A DNA stretch of 64,000 nucleotides, taken from Eonycteris spelaea. Taxonomy: Eukaryota; Chordata; Mammalia; Chiroptera; Pteropodidae. Below the pieces are notes generated by a model, which saw only the letters and a list, made by a program, of their open reading frames with translations, had not been told where the DNA came from and ran no database searches. The translations under genes and the position numbers were made by a program. Of this stretch, positions 47,863 to 57,704 are shown piece after piece; the first letter of the stretch is position 1; each line of letters starts with the position of its first letter. The DNA is taken from assembly GCA_003508835.1 (NCBI GenBank), contig PUFA01000682.1, forward strand, positions 1 to 64,000, written 5' to 3'.

Positions 47863-48714
47863 TAGTCCACGATCGCACCACCAAGGGGCGCGCGAGAGGC
47901 AACAGCTGTGTCCTGGGACGTACCACCCAGGCGCTCGGAGGTAGGATCGTCCTCTCCAGGAAGTAAGTTGCGCGGGCGGGGGGGGGTGGTGCGGGAGAAT
48001 CCATTTGAAAATGATCCATTTTGCTTCTGCCGACACTGAGGGGACGCCGCGCCCATGCGGACTCGGCGCTCTCAATTCTCCTGTCGCACTGGAGCCCGAG
48101 CGGACACGGGTTTTGAGGCCGCGGCCCTGAAGTAAACATCACTCCACCCCTCCTCATCAACATGGTCTGACCCAGCTGGGTCGGCCGCGGCGGCTGAGAT
48201 TGGTTCCGGGAGGTGAGGGGCGGGGTCATGGCCAGTGCTGGGCGGTGACTGGCCACGGCCAGACTGACGGCTTAAGCCCTTCCCGGGCGCAGTGTGCCTC
48301 TGACCGGATGCTCAATGGTGGCCTCGCTCTACGCCGGTCCAGCCCTATTGGCCGTGTGTGTGGGACGGCGCGACGATTGCCGGCGTGTGTGCGTGCGTGC
48401 GTGTGCGCGCGCGTGTTTTCATAGCGTCAAATCGTTCTGCGAGTTGGGCTGCGCACCGACTGACTGTCCCGATGGGGCTGAGGGTGCCGCCCGGGCGGGT
48501 GGCCGGTGGCGGGTGGCGAGGTTCAGCGCGATCGCTGGCTGGTAGCCAGGGTCCGACGCTGGATGCGCGGGTGACGGCGCTGTCTTCACGTGCGCGCCTT
48601 CGGTCTCGTTCAGCCCGAACTCAGTCACCAGCCACCAGCCGAGCGGGGCGCGTTGGGCACGGCACCGTCCATCCGACAGATGCATGCAGTTAAGGTTCAG
48701 GGACGGGTCTCAGC
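47863..48714. promoter_or_regulatory. CpG-rich promoter-like core (unit 6)
   Basis: Copy of the unit 1 core with all boxes kept. The CG/TG tract is at 48384-48415. One extra C lies near 48554, as in unit 4. Confidence 0.55.
47878..47891 (+). promoter_or_regulatory. CTCF-like binding motif (unit 6, nearest the array edge)
   Basis: Identical to the unit 1 motif and in the same orientation. This is the last such site before the flank, about 3.9 kb from the array end. Confidence 0.7.
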
Positions 48715-50444
48715 TGGTTTGGTGTCCCTGCCTAAGAAGTAACGTGTCAGGCCACTTGGGGATGTGTGTCGCTAGGTGTGGCATCACAGCTGCTGTTTGT
48801 GTACCTCGACGTCTGTGAGTCTTTGGGGGCCTTGCGCGTGCGTGGGATATTTTGTGTGAGTGGATTTTGTGCGCCTGATCTAAGGTCTCTTCGGGTTTGT
48901 GTGCCTGTGGACCCGGCTGTGCCTTTTCTGAGCTTTGGGCGGTGTGTCCGTGGGTGTGAGATCTCCGAGTCGGTGTCCCCACCCCAGGGTATGAAGTCTC
49001 TGCGCAGTTTGTGTTTCTGGGTCCCAGGTTGTCGCTGAGCGGCGTGGGGGTGTGTGAGGCTTTATTTCAAGGTAGAAAGCATCCCAGCTCGTTCGGGTTG
49101 TCTTCCAAGTTATGATGTAGATGCCTTCACTTTTCCTTTCGTAGCTGTACAGTTCCACTTGGAAGTCAAGGTTGGTGCCACCTAAGTGGACGTTATGGGC
49201 TCCGGTCATGGTGACGGTTTCCCTTTCAATTACCTGGAAACCAAGAACGAGGCCCTATGGAGGGACCCTTCTGTGGGTAGCGCAGAAAGAAAGCTCTCTG
49301 AAGCTCGTCGTATTCGTTAATGTCATGGCAATGTGTACTTGAGAGTTGATGAGAGTAGATCTGAAGCATTTCACCCCCCAAAATATTAACCGTGAGTGTG
49401 TGCTGATGGAGCTGTTAATCACTGATGTGTCTCGGGGAATCATTTCTGAATATACAGACATCGGATCACCGTGTTTTATGCTTTAAGTATATGTAATTAA
49501 ATTGATCAATTATTCCTCAAAAATACTTTCAAAAGCACTTAGTTCAGGAACCAAATGTTTGACTTCTTTATGTGCTGTCGTCTTTCTTTCTCTTCTCCCG
49601 CCCGCCCTCCATTATTTCTTCTATTCTTTTATTTTTGTTTGTTTCGATTTTTCCCAAGCTGGAAGGCGTGTCATATATGTGCTTCGCATCTGAGTATCAG
49701 AAATGAGGGCGATGACTGAAAAGTAGTGGCCGTAGTATTTATTGTGCAAACTGTAACACTTCCGAGCGTGTGAAAGGCATTGTCGTGATTACACTGGGAC
49801 CAAAGCCGAGGTGGAATCACCTGGATGGATACCTTACTTAGACTTTCACTTAAAGACTTCAGTAGCCCCAGGGAACATTTTTGCATTTCTGCCCCATAGG
49901 GGGAAATAACAAATGTCGCAGTGGCCCTTCTATTTACTTCAGGGCAGCAGTACCAAATGCCACTTTTCTGTTTTAGCTCTCTTCTGTTCAGAAGATTATT
50001 TCAAGTCAAAGCATTTCAATGATACTGTGTTTTAAATTTCTTTTGTTCCTTAGGCGTTTGGGGGTGTTGCTTGGATTTTTAGTGAAAGCATACACTTTTA
50101 GTGAAAGCATATTTGCTTTTATTTCACGCTTCCTTTTACCAGGGTGAGTTCATTTCATGTGTTTTGCACGCGCGGGCGCACTCTTTTTGTTTCCTTGTAG
50201 CAAGAGAAAGAGTGGTGTGTTTAAGAAAAATGTTGGTAAAATATATGCCTGGAAGTCTGTCTCATAAAACCCAAAGTGTAGTGTCCTTTGTATCCCTTTA
50301 ATGGCATCCAAACCACATGCTGCTAAGCCGTTTTACCACCCTGGTGTGTTTATCCCGCAAGGGAAGGGCAACCACAGGACTAAAGGAAGAGGAGTCGAAC
50401 TCGAACCCATGCAGACTGTCGTGTGGGATATTTGCCCGTTAAGA

Positions 50445-50706
50445 TTCTCTCAATAAAGTTTTATGGCTTTCGACAAAGAGTCTTGCCAATCCTTTGTTAC
50501 ATTTATGCACAAGTGTTTGATCCTGTTGAAAAGCATCTCACTTTTGGACATTGTCTACGCGGATCGAGCTGGTATATCCAGATGTGTCTGTCCATTGATA
50601 TTCTCTCCAGTAAACTTTCTAAATCTGCGTATTAATTCCAAAACGTGATGGCTAGATCCTTTTTCATTGTCAAAACGCACAATCCCATCCTTTTCGAATA
50701 GTAACA

Positions 50707-50740
<34 letters not shown>

Positions 50741-51101
50741 CCCCCCCCCCCTTTGGCCCTTTTCAACATTATGCCCCCTTTTCCTTTTCCCTGTTTACAC
50801 CATTGGAGAGAACCGCCCGGTACCGTGTTCAGAGAACTGGTAAGAGGGGACCATCCTTGTCTTATTCCTGATAGGAAACGGAAAATTGTCACCATGTCAC
50901 CATGTTTGCTGTGAAGTAACGGGAAGTCCCTTAAAAATCCTAGTTGATGAAAATTCTATATCTTGGATGTATGTGGACTTCACACGCTTGTGCATTTATT
51001 CAGAGGATCACAGGGTGGTGTTCCTCCATTAATGTGTTCAGGTGGTGAATGACATAGGTGAGTTTGTATATCGAAACAAACGTCGCCTTCTTGGCCAGGG
51101 G
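50445..51101 (-). mobile_element. LINE-1 ORF2 remnant, antisense (unit 6)
   Basis: Copy of the unit 1 L1 remnant, the last before the array edge. Confidence 0.7.
50707..50739. repeat. CTG/CAG microsatellite, 11 GCT triplets (unit 6)
   Basis: GCT x11, then T and C11. Confidence 0.97.
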
Positions 51102-51772
51102 TCAGAGGGGGAAATTGGTCACGACGTAGCATCCTTCTGAATTATCGACGTCCTAACACTTTGTTTCGATTGTCTGCGTAGGATCTCACGAGGGGCGTTA
51201 GCCTAAACTTTTCTTTCACGTACCCTCTTGCTTGGACGTTGGTTCCTAGGGTATCCTAAGTTCATGACAAGGAATTGGTATGTTAAAAGCTCTCCTTCTC
51301 GTCTCCGGAACGGAAGTCTTTGCAAGGTTGGGAGGACGTAGACTAGTCTTTCCCGTGTCCGGCTCTTTCTGGACTGCATCCCTCTCTTTAGTATTGGACC
51401 CTACTTCCAGGGCAGCTACAGAAGGGGAAGCTGCAGGGCCCCACCGCTTCAGCCTTTGTGAGGTGCCAGTCTCCACTGCAAGATACCTGCCCCGATGCTC
51501 TCACTCGGAATGCAACCCGCTCCTCCTGTTTCTCTGCTGACGTTTGTCTCCTACTAGGACAGAGCAAGGTCAAAATCATGGCTAGGTTAACCTGCTTGGG
51601 TCATTCCGATCTGTGCTACACGGACGGTCGTGTGTGGGGTGACGAAAACCTGAGTTGTGTACTTGTGACAACAGCTCCCTTTCTCGCGTTCTTTCATCAT
51701 AACAGGAAGAAGAATGACTCCCATCCTAGGGTGTGTACTGTCAATCTGTTGGCCACTTCCCTCAGCTAGGTT

Positions 51773-52255
51773 TGAGTACAGGTCTTTGTATAGACATATG
51801 TTTTTATTTCTCATGGAAAAATTCTGTAGGAGTAGAATTGCTGGGTCGTGTGGTAAATGTACGTAAATTAAAAGTGAGTGCTTGATGATAGGATACCCAC
51901 TCCAGCTTTCTTGTGATTGCCGGTTTGTGATGTATCTTCTCCCCTACTTTCACTGTCAGTCCATTTGTATCTTTTGACTCTAGACTGTGTTTATAGACGA
52001 CATACAGTTGCATCTTGTTTTTCTTTTTAATCTCATCCGTGAGTGTCCGTCTTTGGATTGTTTAATCTGTTCATATTTAGTTTCTTACCGATAAAGGTAG
52101 ACTTACATCTGCCATCATACTTCTTTTTTTCCTGTGTCTCATGTCTTTTTGTTCTTTGGGTCCCCCATTACAGCTTTCTTTGCATTAAAGGGTATTTTCT
52201 AATGAAGCATTTTGATTTCTTTAACCATTTTTTCACTATATTCTTTGAGTTACGG
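51773..52255 (-). mobile_element. LINE-1 ORF2/3' region, antisense, abutting the array
   Basis: From the first base after the array, the plus strand reads as reverse-complement L1. Landmarks are GTATAGACATATGTTTTTATTTCTC, GTAGAATTGCTGGGTC near 51833, GTTTATAGACGACATACAGTTG near 51990, and AAGGTAGACTTACATCTGCC near 52094. Many stops show it is dead. Two L1 segments may be joined near 51890. It is then interrupted by the Tigger fragment. Confidence 0.75.
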
Positions 52256-52670
52256 TGGAATGTATCCCCTGTATCCACAGGGTATCCATTCCGAGACTCC
52301 CAGTGGGTACCCATAACCATGGATAGCACCGAACTGTATGTTGCTATGTGTATTCCTATACATACACACATCTTTAAGCTTCTGTTTCGCAAATGTGGAA
52401 TGCCAGGATCACTGCTCTTGCGCTTTGGGGCCGTTATTAAGTACAATAATGGTTCCTTGAACACAAGCACCACAGAACCTCAACAGTCAATCTTATAACG
52501 TGCACAGCTACCAAGTGACTAACAGGTGGGTAGTGGATACGCTGGACCAAGGACGATTCATGTAGTGGGGCATTGTGGGATGCGAGAGGTCCATCAAACT
52601 ATTCAGAATGACGCGCAACTTAAAACTTATGAATCGTTTGTTTCTGGTGTTTACTATCTGGATTTTTTCA
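52256..52670 (-). mobile_element. Tigger1-type DNA transposon, internally deleted
   Basis: The minus strand carries the 5' region of a Tigger1-like pogo-family transposon. It includes the start of the transposase frame, visible as APKRKSSDPG with the initiator ATG changed to ATA (about 52405-52435). At 52260-52375 lies the distant 3' terminal part (GGTACCCATAACCATGGATAGCACCGAAC), so most of the transposase gene is missing. This is the usual form of non-autonomous Tigger derivatives. The outer 5' terminal repeat near 52670 is not recognisable. Confidence 0.75.
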
Positions 52671-52829
52671 CCAAAGGTTTGGGTTTTTTAACTACTGATT
52701 TGATACCTGTAAAAGGTATTGGACTATGCAACACTATTTCACCTGGGTGAGTGTTAGTAGTTTATGGTTATTGAGTAACCAATCCATTTCTTCTAAGTTG
52801 TTTCATTTATTGATAAATAATCTATTTTT
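52671..52829 (-). mobile_element. Probable LINE-1 antisense fragment
   Basis: The end of this stretch (CCAATCCATTTCTTCTAAGTTGTTTCATTTATTG, about 52780-52815) matches L1 ORF2 antisense text. The portion at 52671-52775 is less clear. The matching continuation appears after the inserted element, at 53335-53510. Confidence 0.5.
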
Positions 52830-53245
52830 TAATTAAAAATTACTGGGGTGACATTAATAAAATCAAATAAGTTTCAAGTGTACAATTCGACAGTATGTCA
52901 TACTTATATATATTGCACTGTGCGTTCACCACCGAAAGTGAGATGTCCTTTCCGTCACAAAACATTTGACCCCTTTTAGCCCTGTCTACCTCGCACCTCC
53001 CCTGTTTCCCTCTGGTAATCGCTAAGCACTGTCCGTGTCCACGAGTCTCTGTTTTCCATCATGTTTGTTGCTTTCACTTGTATATCCCACATTGAGTGAA
53101 ATCATATGGTTCAACGTTTTTTGTCTTATTTGCTTAGCATGATTATTTCAAGATCCATCTGTACATATAGAGTTGAATGTAGTGCTACCATATTGCCCCT
53201 TCCATATTTGCTGTGTCTATAATAAAATCACCCTTTCCATACCTG
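52830..53245 (-). mobile_element. LINE-1 3' end inserted into an older L1
   Basis: T-rich start, then GGGGTGACATTAATAAAATC, GTTTCAAGTGTACAATTC, TGCGTTCACCACC, TGGTAATCGCTAAGCACTGTC and TATATCCCACATTGAGTGAAATCATATGG. This order is the reverse complement of a LINE-1 3' untranslated end that I associate with laurasiatherian genomes. It separates two pieces of another antisense L1, implying a nested insertion. No clear target-site duplication was found. Confidence 0.65.
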
Positions 53246-53254
53246 TTTCAGGTA

Positions 53255-53345
53255 ACTTGTTTGCTCTCCCTCCCTCCTTCCCCCCCTTCCCAGCTGCCCT
53301 CCCCTCCCTCCCGCTCTCTGCCTCTCTCTTTCTGTCTCTCGATTT
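53255..53345. repeat. Pyrimidine-rich low-complexity tract
   Basis: CTCCC, CCTTCC and CTCTCT strings with very few purines. Confidence 0.85.
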
Positions 53346-53510
53346 GCTTGAGGTTTTCTCCATATTATTGATCATTCCGAAGAACCACTTTTGGTCTAAT
53401 TGAGTTTCTCTATTTTTTTTGTTAGAAATTTCATTGATTTCTGTTCTCATTTTTAGTAAAATAAAGTTTTCTTTATACTTCTTCAGAATTTTGATTTTCA
53501 TTAGTCTTGA
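53335..53510 (-). mobile_element. LINE-1 ORF2 fragment, antisense
   Basis: Minus-strand translation contains EINEISNKKN and QKWFFGMINN, which match the L1 ORF2 stretch around NEI..KK and SWFFEKINK. It ends the interrupted L1 that begins near 52780. Frame is short and decayed. Confidence 0.7.
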
Positions 53511-53789
53511 GCAACCGTTTGACTATCTGAAAAGCCAGTGAGAATGAAGGTGGAAATTTAAAAGGGTGTGTCACCATGGTGCACATGCTTGGAATTTAAT
53601 AAAGGTCCCTTTTTGAAAGTACAGGAATGCTTACGAGAACACATGTTCGTCACATATGATGTTCTCACAGTTAGGCTTGAGAACGGTTTGTAAAACGTCA
53701 GCAGGGCATTAAACATGGTTCACTGTGGCCCGTGACATATGGATGGAATAATGGATTCGTAAAAGCCCATCGGGCGCCATCATATTCAG
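53511..53789. other. Flank segment, nothing recognised
   Basis: Mixed-composition sequence with no repeat family, gene or RNA that I can support. Confidence 0.5.
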
Positions 53790-53912
53790 AGCTCTAGAGA
53801 TGTATTGTCTCGTGTAACAAGGAATAACAGTCCTAGGACATAGGGCTCATTACTATCTCCATTTTACAGACAGGAAACAGGGACCGAAAAATTAAGTAAG
53901 ATGAATAATCCT
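53790..53912 (-). mobile_element. MIR SINE remnant
   Basis: Contains GGGCTCATTACTATCTCCATTTTACAGACAGGAAACAGGGACCGAAAAATTAAGTAAG, the reverse complement of the MIR core (ATTATCCCCATTTTACAGATGAGGAAACTGAGGC...AAGTAA), at about 53845-53900. Confidence 0.75.
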
Positions 53913-54059
53913 GGATTTTCCTTCTTCCTTTATCTTCATTCTTTGCAGTCTGGGTTCTTTCGGCTGCACACGTCACTGGCTGCCGCCTGGAGCTTTGAGA
54001 ACCTTCATCTTCACCTCGTGTCTGGACCAAGGGCTGCCTTGTAGCTTGGAGCGCAGACT
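53913..54059. other. Flank segment, nothing recognised
   Basis: Single-copy-looking sequence between the MIR and the transcript-like stretch. No gene was identified. Confidence 0.4.
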
Positions 54060-55345
54060 AGGTCTCCATGGATCCACTCCAGAAAACATAGCTCAACGTT
54101 GATTTCTGAATCTTCCCCGATGACATCTGAAGAGACTTCCCAGGAAGTCGCAGCAGCCACTCATCCTTCTTCTCAGAAACTGCTGATGCTGTGCCTAAGT
54201 GACCCGATCTCCAGTCCTGGCACTAACTACTACCCAGCCCTCCAAAGGGGCTGCTCCAACAGAGGCAAGAGAGGCAGTGGGAAAGGTCAGCATCCCCTCA
54301 GAGGAAGAAAATCTTTCTGGAACACATGAGAGGGAGGCGCCTCGATCTCGTGGTACCTTATCTGGTTTAAAGGGAAGCCAGCATCACTTCCTCGGTGACG
54401 GAGATCAGAACAGATCAAGATGGGAATGCCGATACTGCCAGAGCCATAGGCCGAATGTTTGTGGGATGCCTGCGGAGAAGAATGGGGCCCCACATCCTTC
54501 CTCCTGGAAACCTTGTACAGGCCTCAGTGGCTTGACCCTCAGCCTGGGCACCAACGGGCCTGGCCTTCTACGAGAAGGAGCTCCAGCAGCATGATGCAGA
54601 GGAGAAGCTCCAACTAGAGAGGCAGCAGAAAGCAAAAGAATGGTTCAGAGGCTCCTCAAACAGTGGTTAAAAGAAAACTGACACTCTTACCCCACGTGAC
54701 GGAGATCCAAACGGCTTCAACACAGACGCTGGTCTTGCCAGATCCTGGGCGTGGATTCCTTTTGGGGACCAAACAGTAAGCAGTGGTTTGGAGGAGTAAC
54801 TCAACGAGTTTATGACCAAAAATCCTATCGGCATGAGCATAGACCCGATCTCACGGAGCTCCTAATCTTTCCTGCCTGGAATTGGATCGCTCTGGGCATT
54901 CTAAGGCCAGGAAACTGCACCCCAGGGGTCCTTAGCTCCTATATTATGTCTCCCGTGATGAATTTTTGTCACTTTCACACCCTGGATCTCTGTCTTACCT
55001 CCCAGCACTGTGGTCAGTAAGATATAAAGTGTCTGCAGTGTGCATCCTTGGTGAGGTCCATGTGCTTTTGTGCCATTTTACCGACTGCCTCCAAGAAGCA
55101 GCGATAGGTCTGCTGGAATGCACAGGTGCCAATCTGAGATCCAGTTTCAAGAATCTGAAGCGAAAGAAAGTGCAAAGGGCATGTGGAATTGGAACGTGGC
55201 GGTTCACCATTGTGTTCTTCGTGTAGGCCGTTATGAATTGAGCTAAATGCCGCTGACTGTTTCCCTGCTCCATAACACTGAGTAGTAGTTTCCCTTGGAG
55301 GAGTTTCTGATGGGTTACCTCATCGTGGATACCAAATAAATATAC
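54060..55345 (+). pseudogene. Possible decayed gene or retrocopy, unidentified
   Basis: Several short plus-strand pieces look like real protein in codon use and composition. A hydrophilic start lies near 54120. A frame at about 54380-54530 reads SVTEIRTDQDGNADTARA then IGRMFVGCLRRRMGPHILPP. After a stop the same frame resumes at 54536 and ends at 54670 with a charged, helix-forming, coiled-coil-like segment including FYEKELQQHDAEEKLQLERQ. Frames are broken by stops and shifts. An AATAAA lies at 55335-55340 but no poly(A) tract follows. I do not recognise the family. It may instead be intergenic sequence with chance open frames. Confidence 0.3.
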
Positions 55346-57670
55346 GTGTTAGAGGCAACAATTCTTAGAATTCAGGTTTTTCAACCATTTTGGTTTGTTC
55401 TTTGTCGGATCTGAGCAGCAGATCCCAGTTATCAAGAGGAGCGTATTTGGCGCGGGGGGGGGAAGGGCTCTAGAGAAGATGGGCAAGTCACTTGGGGTGG
55501 CCCTGCCACAGAACAGGCATGCAGATCATCCAGGCGGGGAAAGTGGAAGCGAGTCCTGCTATCCAGGGACAGTTGGAAGCAGAGTCCGTGTCCACAGTAG
55601 GAGGTCCTGAGGGATGGGGCCCCATGTGGATGAGCTGGACCCTGGCGTAGGGCTCCAGGGGCCAGTCCTTGTTGCACGGTATCCCCGTTTGGAACGTGCT
55701 CAGCAGTTTCGTGCCTCTTGCATGAGAATCAGAACATCACTGAGTTGTTAAGAGTCGTGATTCAGACCTAATGCCTTTCAATTTCAGGGTACAAGAGGAT
55801 TGAATCTTCCTCTCCCTTCCCCTCCTTCCCCCACAGAATCCATGAAGCGTACCCAGAAAGTGAGCATGCAGTTCTTCTGAAAGGAAAATGAATTCTGCGT
55901 TCTGTCAGTGTGCTTTCTGTTGGTCCTCAGAGCGGTGTTGCTGCCAAAATCTACAAGTGTCCTGCAGACAGAAGTGACTTGAAACAGGTACGTTTGTTTA
56001 TTTGATTCTGATCTTGTGGTCTCATCAGAGAGTGTGGGGGCTCCACATCTAGCCAGCTAGTCGCCCAGCCCCAGGGAGAAGTCGGTAAAGCAGGGCTTCT
56101 CCATTTTGAAACACAAAGGCCTTATGTCAGTCCATTCATTTGGCATGTGTTGCGCAGGGCAAACGCATTTCACTTTCACTGATCATTTTACTAGGTGTCA
56201 GACAATATTCTATGTATTTTTAGCCATAAGAGAATGCTAGTAGAGCCTACGCTTTCAAGAAGCTGAGACCGAAAATGATCAAAGACAGGGTAGGAGAAGC
56301 AGAGGGCCGTGCGCTTCCAGGGTAGGTTACTTAACCGTCCCCCAAACGAGAGAGGAAACCACAGGAAGCAGGCACCAGAAATCCCTCGGGATCCGAGGAC
56401 TGCTGAATGGATGACAGCGTCACGGCGACTTAGGATGAGCCTCACAGGAGAAGCTTTAAGTTGAGAAGGAAGACCGAGGGCGTCCAGCAGCAGTGGCTGC
56501 GCAGGAAGACCCCCGTCCTCATCTCACCCCACGCCCGTTCTTAACCTCTGCGACCCACGGCGTGCTGGCTGGGTTGGGCCATACGACACCCTCCAGAGGG
56601 AAAAGGCCTCGATAGGTGGACTGGGGGCCAGTCAGTGGACTTCAGTCATAACCCAGGGATGTCCTGGCAGAGGGTAGGGCGTTTCGGCAAGGAGGGGGTG
56701 GGGGCGGCATCCGAGTGGAGAGGAGTTCCGCGGCGGGGAGCGGACAGCGGTCCTGTGTTGAGGACAGTCGATGCCAGGTACTCGGTTTGGGGTGACGGCA
56801 GGAGCTGGAGACGTGGGCACTTGGAAGGACCTCGAGACTCGGACAAAATGGCTCCTGCAAAGGCGTTTGTGGGTTTAGGACGACAGACGTCCAGGAGGCT
56901 GTGAGAGGTAGAAGAGGTTTGCGCGCCACGGCCGCCGGCTGAGCGCCGGGCGTGGCTAGACTGGAGCATCTGGAAGCCTAAGCCCCGATGATGAGCTTGG
57001 CCTCGAGGACGCATATCTGGTGACGATGAGGCCGTGCCCTTGGGTTCCGTCACGGGAGGAATGAGGGCCTGGGCACAGCGCGGTAGAAGGGGCTCCCTCG
57101 TGCTTCCGGCCCCGCAGAGGGGGATATCCATCGTCCTCTGACGGCAACAACAGGGATTGCAGGGCCCCGGGCCAGAGTTGTCGGATGTGCAGGGAGACAC
57201 GCGAGGCCGAGGCCTGCAAAGATCTTACAGGAGGACCACAGTACCAGGCCAACATGAGTTGACGGTGGGTATGCTCTCGTGTGAAGGAGCGGGCTCCAAC
57301 CCACAAGAGATTTCTGCCGGGTGAAGGAGCGTGCACTATTGAACTCAAGGTTTTGTCAGGGAATCCATGTCATTCCATAGTTCTTTAACCCCCGTTTGGT
57401 GGTAAGTGAGGGGGGACCAGGTGGGAGACAGCCAAAGACGGGAAAGGGGATCAGGCAGAGCGTGACTGTGACAAGAGGCGAATCAAGACCTTCCTGCACA
57501 TTGACCCCTTTCCAATCTCTCGTTGAAGGCAGGAGCCCAGGTGGCTTCCTGAGACTAGGCCCTGGTTTCCATTTCACATGCTCATGGGCGTCAGATCACT
57601 GCTGTCTCTCCTTGGTGATTTGCAAGCACCAAGTGAGACAGTGAGTATGTACATGGTTTATAAGTCACAT
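55346..57670. other. Flank segment, moderately GC-rich, no gene supported
   Basis: A G9 run lies near 55453-55461. The part at 56170-56300 vaguely resembles an old MIR or L2 piece, too weak to call. Open frames on both strands here (up to 184 codons, minus strand, 56646-57200) overlap each other in different frames and carry no recognisable domain. Confidence 0.4.
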
Positions 57671-57704
57671 AACTCCACGTAAGGTACAACTCCACGTAAG
57701 GTAC
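57671..57704. repeat. 17-bp tandem duplication
   Basis: AACTCCACGTAAGGTAC occurs twice back to back, at 57671-57687 and 57688-57704, without mismatch. Confidence 0.95.

Larger units (their letters stand above)
44400..51772. repeat. Terminal truncated macrosatellite unit 6 (about 7373 bp)
   Basis: Last copy of the array. It follows the common sequence to about 51772 and then departs into unrelated LINE-1 DNA. The missing 1.5 kb corresponds to unit 1 positions of about 7427-8933, so this copy has no second MIR, no AAAC/AAAT repeat and no G-rich tail. The CTCF-like motif, CpG core and CTG tract are intact. Two substitutions lie close to the edge (G to A near 51670 and G to C near 51763), suggesting slightly more decay there. 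Confidence 0.95.

Noticed and set aside
1..51772. Homeobox (DUX4/D4Z4-type), USP17-type, GAGE/CT47-type or rDNA array
   Set aside because: No homeodomain, ubiquitin-protease or cancer-testis antigen sequence and no rRNA sequence was seen in the unit. Unit length and content also differ.
1..51772. CRISPR array or other prokaryotic system
   Set aside because: Repeats are 8.9 kb with no short repeat-spacer pattern, and the interspersed elements are mammalian.
56646..57200. 184-codon minus-strand frame in the flank
   Set aside because: Overlapping frames of similar size exist on both strands in this GC-richer stretch, with no domain or start-site support.
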